Source of the DNA: a virus
Strand: one strand, 5' to 3'
Virus record (IMG/VR): IMGVR_UViG_3300034102_000864
Coordinates: 1 to 64,000 of that record
DNA: 64,000 nt
This document shows positions 29,183-36,963 of this stretch, one piece after another (positions within the stretch are counted from its first letter, which is position 1; the number at the start of each line of letters is the position of its first letter). The translations under genes were made by a program, and so were the position numbers. The notes below the pieces were generated by a model. The model saw nothing but the letters and a program-made list of their open reading frames with translations. It was not told the DNA's origin and ran no database searches.

Positions 29183-30005
29183 GACTTATTTTTTTGAGAG
29201 TGGATTGCCACGTTCTGGTTCTACATTACTTTCTGCAATTCTAAATCAAAATCCAGATATTCACTGCGGTGCAATTTCTCCTGTGCTGGAGATTATGTAT
29301 TATACAGAGCAATACTTTGAAGGGTCGGAGCAGGCACTTGCATATCCAAAACCAGAGCAACATCATAAGATTATTTCAAGTGTGATTGATAATTATTATG
29401 ATGATATTGATAAACCAATCGTAGTGGATAAATGCCGTGCCTGGACTAATAACACCGATAGAATACAAGAATACATTACAAAGACTCCAAAGATTCTGTG
29501 CCCTGTGAGAGATGTTGTAGAGATTCTTGCATCGTTTATTCAAATGATTCATCGCAATTCCAATCAAGTATCTTTTGTAGATAAGGCACTCACAGAACAA
29601 GGATATGAACTGACTGATGATAATCGGTGCGACCATCTAATGTCTCCCGTAGGTATTGTAGACCAGTCCTTATATGCCTTTGGAGAGGGGTTCAGAAAGG
29701 GTTGTGAGAGGTATATGCATATGATTGAGTATAATGACTTGGTAAATTGTCCAGAAGAAACGATGCACAAGGTTTATAAGTTCTTAGAGATTCCCGAATA
29801 CAAACACGACTTTGGTAATGTCAGTCATAAATACCGTGAGAGAGATAATGATATTTACGGACTAAGTGATATGCACGAAGTTCGTAAGCAAGTAAAAAGA
29901 ACTTCTAAAAGACCTGAAGAAGTTTTAAGTGATTATGTATTGAATAAGTATTCTGGTATGGAATTTTGGAGAAAGGCAAAACCACCAATTAGTTTGTTCA
30001 TATAA
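29175..30005 (+). CDS. Sulfotransferase (PAPS-dependent) (276 aa)
   Basis: N-terminal 5'-phosphosulfate loop GLPRSGSTLLSAIL (residues 10-23) and a 3'-phosphate motif ILCPVRDVVEILASF (about residues 105-119) define the PAPS-dependent sulfotransferase fold. Length is normal for the family. Predicted reaction: transfer of sulfate from PAPS to a hydroxyl or amine, commonly of a glycan or a tyrosine. ATG overlaps the stop of the oxygenase by 8 bases, and propeller B begins 4 bases after its stop. Sulfotransferases are uncommon in phage late-gene regions. The target is not determined by sequence. Confidence 0.85.
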   Translation: MHKTYFFESGLPRSGSTLLSAILNQNPDIHCGAISPVLEIMYYTEQYFEGSEQALAYPKPEQHHKIISSVIDNYYDDIDKPIVVDKCRAWTNNTDRIQEYITKTPKILCPVRDVVEILASFIQMIHRNSNQVSFVDKALTEQGYELTDDNRCDHLMSPVGIVDQSLYAFGEGFRKGCERYMHMIEYNDLVNCPEETMHKVYKFLEIPEYKHDFGNVSHKYRERDNDIYGLSDMHEVRKQVKRTSKRPEEVLSDYVLNKYSGMEFWRKAKPPISLFI

Positions 30006-30009
30006 GTAA

Positions 30010-31893
30010 ATGACAATCAATAATAACAATATATTTGGAGCATTTACACTTGGAGAAGTTCGTAGTGGACGACTGACTGGTGAATGGTTAAATAAAGAAT
30101 CCGTTGCGAATTATGGTTGGTTTGGTGGTGGTTATAATAGTATTGCAACAGTAGATCGTATAGATTTCTCCAATGATTCTTCCACGGCATCACCAAGAGG
30201 TTCATTAAGTTCGGGAAGACATGGTTTAGCAGCAACAGGAAACTCTAACTACGGTTGGTTTGGTGGTGGTGTTATTCCTGCAAGATCACTTTCTACAGTA
30301 GATCGTATAGACTTTTCTAATGATTCTCCAACTGCATCAATTAGAGGTTCATTAAGTTCAGCAAGATATTACTTAGCAGCAACAGGAAACTCTAACTATG
30401 GTTGGTTTGGTGGTGGTTTCCCTGGTCCAAGATCAATAGTAGACCGTATAGATTTCTCTAATGATGCAGCAACAGCATCACCTAGAGGATCATTAAGTTT
30501 AGCAAGATATAATTTAGCAGCAACAGGAAACTCCAATTATGGTTGGTTTGGTGGTGGAAATCCAGGGTTTACATCAACAGTAGACCGTATAGATCTTTCT
30601 AATGATTCTGGAACAGCATCACCAAGAGGTCCATTAAGTTCGGCAAGATATAGTTTAGCAGCAACAGGAAACTCTAACTATGGTTGGTTCGGTGGTGGTG
30701 GACCTAGTTCTACACCAGGACCATTATCAAGAGTAGATCGTATTGATTTCTCTAATGATTCTTCAACAGCATCAGTAAGAGGTCCATTAACTTTAGAAAG
30801 AACTCGATTGGCGGCAACAGGAAACTCTAATTATGGTTGGTTTGGTGGTGGTTATAATACAGTTACTAGGAGTACAGTAGACCGTATAGATTTTTCTAAT
30901 GATTCTGTATCAGCATCATTAAGGGGTTCATTAAATCCTGCAGGAAAAACAACACACACAGCAACCTCAGGAGTTCTCAATATTCGCAGACAAAAAGCAG
31001 GGAATTATGGTTGGTTTGGTGGTGGTTTTCCATCAGCAGACAGAGTAGACCGTATAGATTTTTCTAATGATTCCGCAACAGCATCAGTTAGAGGTCCATT
31101 AAGTTCAGCAAGATATAGATTAGCAGCAACAGGAAACTCTAACTACGGTTGGTTTGGTGGTGGTAGAGCAGGATCTCCAATAGCAAATACATCAAGAGTA
31201 GACCGTATTAATTTCGCAAATGATTCTCCATCAGCATCAGTAAGAGGACCATTAAGTTTAGCAAGATCTAGTATGGGTGCAACAGGAAATTCTAACTATG
31301 GTTGGTTCGGTGGTGGTGGTACTCCATCAGTAGTAGCAACGGTACATCGCATAGATTTCTCAAATGATTCTTCAACCGCATCAACAAAAGGTCCATTAAG
31401 TTCCGGAAGATATACTCCAGGAGCAACAGGAAACTCTAACTACGGTTGGTTTGGTGGTGGATTTGTTTCATCTCCGACACCATCTTATGTAACAACAGTA
31501 GACCGTATAGATTTCTCTAATGATTCTTCAACCGCATCACCAAGAGGTCCATTAAGTTCAGCAAGATATGGTTTAGCAGCAACAGGAAACTCTAACTATG
31601 GTTGGTTTGGTGGTGGTTATGCTCCTACAACAGTTAGATCAACAGTAGACCGTATAGATTTCTCCAATGATTCCTCAACAACATCAGTAAGAGGTCCATT
31701 AAGTTCAGCAAGATATAGATTAGCAGCAACAGGAAACTCTAACTACGGTTGGTTTGGTGGTGGTGATCCTGGACCATTATCAACAGTAGACCGTATCAAT
31801 TTTGCAAATGATTCTGCAACAGCATCACCAAGAGGTTCATTATTTACAACAAAATATTCTTCAGCAGCAACCTCCAACACCCCAATAGGATAA
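30010..31893 (+). CDS. Kelch-like double propeller, paralogue B: 12 repeats, 6+6 (627 aa)
   Basis: Short N-terminus (IFGAFTLGEVRSGRL, residues 8-22), then twelve repeats with the NYGWFGGG / VDRIDFSNDS / RGPLSSAR consensus. Between repeats 6 and 7 is the linker (ATSGVLNIRRQKAG), at the same place as in paralogues A and C. The variable loops differ strongly (YNSIA, VIPARSLS, FPGPRS, GPSSTPGPLS, RAGSPIANTS). Ends TSNTPIG, as paralogue C does (TANTPIG). Probably a displayed adhesin. Confidence 0.8.
   Translation: MTINNNNIFGAFTLGEVRSGRLTGEWLNKESVANYGWFGGGYNSIATVDRIDFSNDSSTASPRGSLSSGRHGLAATGNSNYGWFGGGVIPARSLSTVDRIDFSNDSPTASIRGSLSSARYYLAATGNSNYGWFGGGFPGPRSIVDRIDFSNDAATASPRGSLSLARYNLAATGNSNYGWFGGGNPGFTSTVDRIDLSNDSGTASPRGPLSSARYSLAATGNSNYGWFGGGGPSSTPGPLSRVDRIDFSNDSSTASVRGPLTLERTRLAATGNSNYGWFGGGYNTVTRSTVDRIDFSNDSVSASLRGSLNPAGKTTHTATSGVLNIRRQKAGNYGWFGGGFPSADRVDRIDFSNDSATASVRGPLSSARYRLAATGNSNYGWFGGGRAGSPIANTSRVDRINFANDSPSASVRGPLSLARSSMGATGNSNYGWFGGGGTPSVVATVHRIDFSNDSSTASTKGPLSSGRYTPGATGNSNYGWFGGGFVSSPTPSYVTTVDRIDFSNDSSTASPRGPLSSARYGLAATGNSNYGWFGGGYAPTTVRSTVDRIDFSNDSSTTSVRGPLSSARYRLAATGNSNYGWFGGGDPGPLSTVDRINFANDSATASPRGSLFTTKYSSAATSNTPIG
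30109..31860 (+). repeat. Array of twelve Kelch-like repeats (B)
   Basis: Same unit as arrays A and C. The frame-conserved core is nearly invariant while the segment right after GGTGGTGGT differs in sequence and length from unit to unit. Confidence 0.85.
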
Positions 31894-31896
31894 AAT

Positions 31897-33630
31897 ATGA
31901 AATCAGGAGCAAGTGAAAGTTCTTATTTTTTTCTTGAAGAATATTATAAGTTTCCAGAAAACATTATAGTTTCTCATTTACCACAAGAACTTCAACAATC
32001 AAATAAACCAATCAAAGTATTATGGTCGCAACATTCTTACGACCAACCAGTTTATCTTAACTTTGATTTTTCAATTTGTGATTTAATTGTCTCTCCATCC
32101 AACTGGTGTAGAGAACAATTCATTAAGTATCATCATATCCCAGAGAATAAAATTGTCACAATTCCAACAGGAGTATCAAAGCAATTTACATACTCATCAA
32201 GAAAATCAAAGACATTTATCTATACTTCCATACCATATAAAGGTCTTGAGGTATTAGCACAAATCATTCCTCATATTCCAGAGGCAACATTCAAGATTTT
32301 CTCTGCGATGAATCTTTATGATATTCAAGAAGACCCATACACAGAACTTTATGAATATCTTAAATCACTTCCAAATGTCGTCTACTCACCAGCAGTAGAC
32401 CAAGCAGAACTCATAGAGCACTTACAGGATGCTGCATTCTTTATTCATCCAAATATTTGGGAGGAAACATTCTGTGTTTCATTAGCAGAAGCAATGTCTT
32501 GTGGATGCTTTCCAATTCTTACAGATATTGGAGCACTTCCAGAAGTATCAAATGAGATTGCAAATATTGTTCCTATGGAAGGTATAAGAACCACCAAAGG
32601 ATATGAAGTCACAGACAACTTCCTAAATAACTTTATAGATGCCTGTAAATCTGCAGTATATTTCTTTGATAATGACAGGCAGTACTACGACCAAATTTCA
32701 CAATCTGTTTCACATTATGCTACTGAAACTTATGATTGGAAAAAAATTGCAAACGTTTGGAAACAAACATTAGAACCATTTAGTAAACAAACTATGACTG
32801 AAAATTGTAACCAACTGCAAATTATTTCCCCAGAGGAAGCAGTAAGTAACGAAGAGTATTTACAACAGGCATTTCAAGAAGTGCTTCGTTGGGAAGAAGC
32901 AGACAAAGAACTGGCACAAGGAAGAACTAATTTTCAGATTGAGAAGTTCTTTCTGTTAGAGCAATATACAGTTCCTGCAGCATTTCAGGCAGCAATTAAG
33001 AATCGTCGTATTCTTGCCGAAGGTTATATGCAGAAACTGATTGAGATGAAAGAAAAGGTTCGTGAGTTTGAGTATCGTTGGAAAGGTAAGAATACTGATG
33101 AACCCGTAGAGTGGCATACTTCTGGACCGAATGGTGGTTCCACAAAACTCTATTGGTATGATTTGGATTCAATCTCAACTCAAAACTATTTGAAGTCTTG
33201 TGAGTTGGAAATTCGTGACCGCATTCAGCAGATGAATTTCTTTGATAAGATTATTAATCGTCTGATTGAACTAAATGGTGGTAAGACAGTTACTAGAGAA
33301 CAGTTTGAAGCAGAAGATCACGTTTATTGGGAACGTCGTTTTGCAGAGCAATCTCTGGATGAAATGGTAAGTTCCAAGACTGGTATTAGTATTGGTAATC
33401 TCCACTCAATGAGAAGAGGAACTGCACCTACTCTTGTAAGTGATGATACAAATAGAATCAAGAATGGTTATGGTTCACTTGCCGATGCAATTAATGACCC
33501 TGATAGATTCTTGAATACTCTGCAAGAGAAAGTTCTTCGTGGTATTGAAGAAGTGACGAATACTGATTTAGGTTTGCTTGCACCTGGAACAGAACAACAT
33601 CAACAACTTTTAGAATCCAGAAACTCATAA
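31897..33630 (+). CDS. GT4-type glycosyltransferase fused to a C-terminal alpha-helical domain (577 aa)
   Basis: Residues 1-290 look like a GT-B/GT4 glycosyltransferase: KVLWSQHSYDQP, DLIVSPSNWCREQF, and the donor-site E-x7-E motif at E190-E198 (WEETFCVSLAEAMSCG). Residues about 300-577 are long charged helices (NEEYLQQAFQEVLRWEEADKEL, EKFFLLEQYTVPAAFQAAI, REFEYRWKG) without any GT feature. That part looks like an independent virion-type or coiled-coil protein. The fusion could tether the enzyme to a structural target. Predicted reaction: retaining transfer of a sugar from a nucleotide sugar, acceptor unknown. Flanked on both sides by Kelch-like propeller genes. Start ATG is 4 bases after propeller B. 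Confidence 0.8.
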   Translation: MKSGASESSYFFLEEYYKFPENIIVSHLPQELQQSNKPIKVLWSQHSYDQPVYLNFDFSICDLIVSPSNWCREQFIKYHHIPENKIVTIPTGVSKQFTYSSRKSKTFIYTSIPYKGLEVLAQIIPHIPEATFKIFSAMNLYDIQEDPYTELYEYLKSLPNVVYSPAVDQAELIEHLQDAAFFIHPNIWEETFCVSLAEAMSCGCFPILTDIGALPEVSNEIANIVPMEGIRTTKGYEVTDNFLNNFIDACKSAVYFFDNDRQYYDQISQSVSHYATETYDWKKIANVWKQTLEPFSKQTMTENCNQLQIISPEEAVSNEEYLQQAFQEVLRWEEADKELAQGRTNFQIEKFFLLEQYTVPAAFQAAIKNRRILAEGYMQKLIEMKEKVREFEYRWKGKNTDEPVEWHTSGPNGGSTKLYWYDLDSISTQNYLKSCELEIRDRIQQMNFFDKIINRLIELNGGKTVTREQFEAEDHVYWERRFAEQSLDEMVSSKTGISIGNLHSMRRGTAPTLVSDDTNRIKNGYGSLADAINDPDRFLNTLQEKVLRGIEEVTNTDLGLLAPGTEQHQQLLESRNS

Positions 33631-33641
33631 GGAGAAAGTAG

Positions 33642-35882
33642 ATGCCAGCAGGAGACGTATTTGGTCTTGATGGATTTTTTCTAAACGTATCAAATCCCAT
33701 TACGGTTTCTGCTGTAGATATTAACTCTACTGCTGCTGGTGCCGGTATTACTGTAACTGCTGGTTCTTTTAGTTCTGGAACAGTCACTCTTACACTTTCA
33801 ACTGCTGCTGGTCTTTCTACAACACCTTTTTATACTGGTGCAAAGATAGCAGTTTCTGGTCTCGCAATCGCATCAGGAGTAGCACATACTGGATATAATG
33901 GAAATTTTGTAGTCACAGGATTTGCAGGAACCACAACAGTTTCTTATGCGACTACTGGTTATGTTGGTCCTGTGACTGCTGGTATTACCACAACTGGTTT
34001 GGTAATGTTAGTGACTGATACTGCAGTTACGAATACCACTTGGAGTAGTTCTCAAACTCACGGTTGGTTCGGTGGTGGACAATCTCCATCAACAGGATTT
34101 TCAACAGTAGACCGCATAGATTTCTCCAATGATACTGGAACTGCAAATATTAGAGGTTCATTAAGTTCAGCAAGAAATGAGTTAGCAGCAACAGGAAACT
34201 CTAACTATGGTTGGTTTGGTGGTGGATATGTTCCAGTAGCATATTCAACAGTAGACCGTATAGATTTCTCTAATGATTCTTCAACGGCATCACCTAGAGG
34301 TCCATTGAGTCGTACTAGATATCGTTTAGCAGCAACAAGTAACAGTTCTTATGGTTGGTTTGGTGGTGGTGAATTCTCACCATTTGTATTATCAACAGTA
34401 GACCGTATAGATTTCTCTAATGATTCTGGAACAGCATCAGTCAGAGGTCCATTAAGTTTTGCTGCGAATATATTAGCAGCAACAGGAAACTCTAACTATG
34501 GTTGGTTTGGTGGTGGTAATACTCCAGGAGTATTATCATCAGTAGGTCGTATAGATTATGCTAATGATGCAGCAACAGCATCACCTAGAGGTCCATTAAG
34601 TTCAGCAAGAAGAGATTTAGCAGCAACAAGTAACAGTTCTTATGGTTGGTTTGGTGGTGGTTTTCCTGGTCCAGGAGTATTATCAAGAGTAGACCGTATA
34701 GATTTTTCTAATGATTCTTCAACGGCATCAGTAAGAGGTTCATTAAGTTCAGCAAGAAATCTTTTAGCAGCAACAGGAAACTCTAATTATGGTTGGTTTG
34801 GTGGTGGTACTGGTGGTTCTGGTGCAATATCAAGAGTAGACCGCATAGATTTTTCTAATGATTCCACAACAACATCACCAAGAGGTCCATTAAGTTCATC
34901 AAGATATCGTTTAGCAGCAACATCAGGGCAGGCAAGGTCTTCAAGTATTCGTCTACAAAAAGCAGGGAATTATGGTTGGTTTGGTGGTGGAAGTTCTGGG
35001 GGAGCACCATTTACTGGATACTCAACAGTAGATCGTATAGATTTCTCAAATGATTCCTCAACAGCATCACCAAGAGGTTCATTGATTGCAACAAAATATA
35101 TAAAAGCAGCAACAGGAAACTCTAACTATGGTTGGTTTGGTGGACAATTCATCACTCCTACACCAGGAAGAGCATCAACAGTAGACCGTATAAATTTCTC
35201 CAATGATTCTGCAACACCACTAATTAGAGGTTCATTGAGTTCAGCAAAAAATAATGTAGCAGCAACAGGAAATTATAATTATGGGTGGTTTGGTGGTGGA
35301 TATCCGGGATCTGTTGGAACAGCAGCAGTAGACCGTATAAATTTTTCTAATGATGAATTAACAGCATCATCAAGAGGACCATTGAGTTCAGCAAAATATA
35401 ATTCTGCAGCAACAGGAAATTATAATTATGGGTGGTTTTCTGGTGGAACTATTCAACCATCACCTGCACTTCCACCGGTTAATTTATCATCAACAGACCG
35501 TATAGATTTCTCTAATGATTCTGCAACAGCATCACCAAGAGGTCTATTAAGTTTAGCAAGAGGAGGTTTAGCAGCAACAGGAAACTCTAACTATGGTTGG
35601 TTTGGTGGTGGTAGTGGACCAATATCAACAGTAGACCGTATAGATTTTTCAAATGATTCTGCAACAGCAACTGTTAGAGGTCCATTAAATGGAGTAAGAT
35701 CTCTTCTAGCAGCAACAGGAAACTCTAACTATGGATGGTTTGGTGGTGGTATTTCTCCTGGAGGAACATCAACAGTGCATCGATTAGATTTCTCTAACGA
35801 TTCTGTATCAGCATCACCAAGGGGTCTATTAAGTCAGGCAAGATCATTATTAGCAGCAACAGCCAATACACCAATAGGATAA
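33642..35882 (+). CDS. Kelch-like double propeller, paralogue C, with extra N-terminal beta domain (746 aa)
   Basis: Strong SD AAGGAGAAA upstream of ATG. About 140 N-terminal residues form a Thr/Gly-rich beta domain (TGYNGNFVVTGFAGTTTVSY) absent from paralogues A and B. Then come twelve repeats, six + six, with the linker SGQARSSSIRLQKAG between repeats 6 and 7. Loops are variable and several are Pro-rich (FPGPGVLS, TIQPSPALPPVNLS, ITPTPGRAS). One unit has SSYGWFGGG in place of SNYGWFGGG, and two have YNYGWF. Probably a displayed adhesin with its own attachment domain. Confidence 0.8.
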   Translation: MPAGDVFGLDGFFLNVSNPITVSAVDINSTAAGAGITVTAGSFSSGTVTLTLSTAAGLSTTPFYTGAKIAVSGLAIASGVAHTGYNGNFVVTGFAGTTTVSYATTGYVGPVTAGITTTGLVMLVTDTAVTNTTWSSSQTHGWFGGGQSPSTGFSTVDRIDFSNDTGTANIRGSLSSARNELAATGNSNYGWFGGGYVPVAYSTVDRIDFSNDSSTASPRGPLSRTRYRLAATSNSSYGWFGGGEFSPFVLSTVDRIDFSNDSGTASVRGPLSFAANILAATGNSNYGWFGGGNTPGVLSSVGRIDYANDAATASPRGPLSSARRDLAATSNSSYGWFGGGFPGPGVLSRVDRIDFSNDSSTASVRGSLSSARNLLAATGNSNYGWFGGGTGGSGAISRVDRIDFSNDSTTTSPRGPLSSSRYRLAATSGQARSSSIRLQKAGNYGWFGGGSSGGAPFTGYSTVDRIDFSNDSSTASPRGSLIATKYIKAATGNSNYGWFGGQFITPTPGRASTVDRINFSNDSATPLIRGSLSSAKNNVAATGNYNYGWFGGGYPGSVGTAAVDRINFSNDELTASSRGPLSSAKYNSAATGNYNYGWFSGGTIQPSPALPPVNLSSTDRIDFSNDSATASPRGLLSLARGGLAATGNSNYGWFGGGSGPISTVDRIDFSNDSATATVRGPLNGVRSLLAATGNSNYGWFGGGISPGGTSTVHRLDFSNDSVSASPRGLLSQARSLLAATANTPIG
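34060..35870 (+). repeat. Array of twelve Kelch-like repeats (C)
   Basis: Same repeat unit as arrays A and B, somewhat more diverged in repeats 8-10 (for example NYNYGWFSGG), so this copy is probably the least homogenised. Confidence 0.8.
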
Positions 35883-35898
35883 ATACCTCAAACTACAT
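35879..35898 (+). promoter_or_regulatory. Late promoter core with shared leader element (upstream of oxygenase 2)
   Basis: ATAAATA overlapping the stop of propeller C, then CTCAAACTACAT. The matching composite at 28543 differs by one base. ATG of the oxygenase is at 35907. Confidence 0.65.
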
Positions 35899-35906
35899 TA
35901 TAAGCA

Positions 35907-36557
35907 ATGAATTTATTATCCAAAGTTTTGATTGCACCAAAAGTCATCAATCAGGAAGGTATTGATGCACTGGTAAATCATATGAAAACTTCAAAAACAG
36001 AAGACCTTTCAGTATTTGATCCAGACAAATCCAATCAGACACGAGGAACTGAATGGATTACAGATAAGAAAACAAGAGATACTCAAATTGCTCCAATTGA
36101 ACCTGTATTTCCACAGGTTAACGAATTGATGCATCATATTGTAAAGCAAGTTATCAATCCTTTTTATCAGTTTGAAGTTGATAGTTCAGAAGTTCCACAA
36201 CTACTCTGCTATGGTGTAGGAGGACACTACCAACCTCATATTGATGGTGAAGGTATATGGACTGCACCAGATCAGACACAACTTTGGAGAAAGACAGTAG
36301 ATCGTGATTTGTCTATGGTCTTATATTTGAATGATGGATTTGAAGGTGGAGATTTTGTATTTCCAGACCTTCATATTCATATTCGTCCTGAACCTGGACT
36401 TCTTGTATGTTTTCCTTCTAATAGGTATTATCGTCACGGTGTTGAACCAGTCACCAAAGGAAACCGATATTCAATGGTAACTTGGATGACAGTCAAAGGA
36501 TTTGAGAGTATGGAGACACAATGCAATAATCTCAAATCTAAATATGGGGTGTGTTGA
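35907..36557 (+). CDS. Prolyl-4-hydroxylase-like 2OG-Fe(II) oxygenase (216 aa)
   Basis: Clear P4H-type metal site: H111-x-D113 in GGHYQPHIDGEG and H177 in YYRHGVEPVTKGNR, with R187 placed to bind the 2-oxoglutarate carboxylate. RDLSMVLYLNDGFEGGDFVFP is the core strand-turn-strand. The family hydroxylates prolines or related side chains in proteins. It lies at the end of the island after three propellers with Pro-rich loops and three group-transfer enzymes, which makes these loops plausible substrates (inference). The -35 box of the next promoter overlaps its stop codon. Confidence 0.85.
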   Translation: MNLLSKVLIAPKVINQEGIDALVNHMKTSKTEDLSVFDPDKSNQTRGTEWITDKKTRDTQIAPIEPVFPQVNELMHHIVKQVINPFYQFEVDSSEVPQLLCYGVGGHYQPHIDGEGIWTAPDQTQLWRKTVDRDLSMVLYLNDGFEGGDFVFPDLHIHIRPEPGLLVCFPSNRYYRHGVEPVTKGNRYSMVTWMTVKGFESMETQCNNLKSKYGVC

Positions 36558-36583
36558 CAAAAACTTTTAATTACCCTATAATA
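36555..36583 (+). promoter_or_regulatory. Consensus sigma70-type promoter (TTGACA, 17 nt, TATAAT)
   Basis: TTGACA at 36555-36560, 17-nt spacer, TATAAT at 36578-36583: a perfect consensus. The -35 box overlaps the TGA stop of the oxygenase gene. The expected start is near 36589-36590, leading into the candidate small RNA. Confidence 0.85.
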
Positions 36584-36589
36584 TCCAAG

Positions 36590-36686
36590 TCTTCAACATC
36601 CTTGTAACTTTGGGAATGAAGACCCTCTCTGTGGTGGGAGAGGTGAGTTGGTGGTTACTAAGGAGGGTTTATATCCTCCTTTTTTT
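36590..36686 (+). ncRNA. Candidate structured small RNA (~97 nt), no known family
   Basis: Bounded by a perfect promoter and an intrinsic terminator and able to form three hairpins. These are GTCTTCA (36590-36596) with TGAAGAC (36617-36623), 7 bp perfect; CCTCTC with GAGAGG (36624-36643), 6 bp; and the terminator stem at 36660-36681. The only ORF inside (28 codons from ATG 36616) has no SD and runs through the terminator. It could be a free regulatory RNA or a short attenuated leader of the glutaredoxin operon. The sequence does not resemble any RNA family known to me. Confidence 0.55.
36660..36686 (+). terminator. Intrinsic terminator after candidate small RNA
   Basis: 7-bp stem AAGGAGG/CCTCCTT with an 8-nt loop, followed by a run of T to 36686. 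Confidence 0.85.
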
Positions 36687-36720
36687 CTATTATAAATTAT
36701 AATAAAAATAGATAACAATT

Positions 36721-36963
36721 ATGAATTTCACAGTATACTCAAAAGAAGATTGCCCATATTGCTATAAAGTTAAACAAGTTCTTGAATTGACAGGAAGTAA
36801 CTTTGTGGTTTATAATTTAGGGGAACATTTTACCAGAGATGAGTTTTATGCTGAGTTTGGTGAAGGATCTACCTTTCCACAGGTTATTTGTAATGACAAG
36901 AAATTAGGAGGATCAGTTGACACAATCAAATTCCTCAAGGAACAACAAATCATCAAATCCTGA
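36721..36963 (+). CDS. Glutaredoxin (80 aa)
   Basis: Classical short glutaredoxin: redox motif CPYC at residues 14-17 (KEDCPYCYKV), TFPQVICNDKKLGG glutathione-site segment, and full length for the class. It reduces disulfides with glutathione; in T4-like phages it commonly supplies electrons to ribonucleotide reductase. The 3' end overlaps the next small ORF. The upstream terminator separates it from the candidate sRNA, so part of its transcription probably arises from the A/T-rich gap at 36690-36720. Confidence 0.9.
   Translation: MNFTVYSKEDCPYCYKVKQVLELTGSNFVVYNLGEHFTRDEFYAEFGEGSTFPQVICNDKKLGGSVDTIKFLKEQQIIKS

Noticed and set aside
26746-35870. CRISPR-like array of regularly spaced repeats
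   Set aside because: Repeats are in-frame coding units of about 147 bp with strong protein conservation, and no cas genes are near.
26672-35882. Diversity-generating retroelement acting on the variable loops
   Set aside because: No reverse transcriptase or template repeat was found in the window; loop variation includes length changes rather than A-to-N substitutions.
36616-36702. 28-codon ORF within the candidate small RNA
   Set aside because: No SD before the ATG and it reads through the terminator hairpin; composition shows no conserved features.
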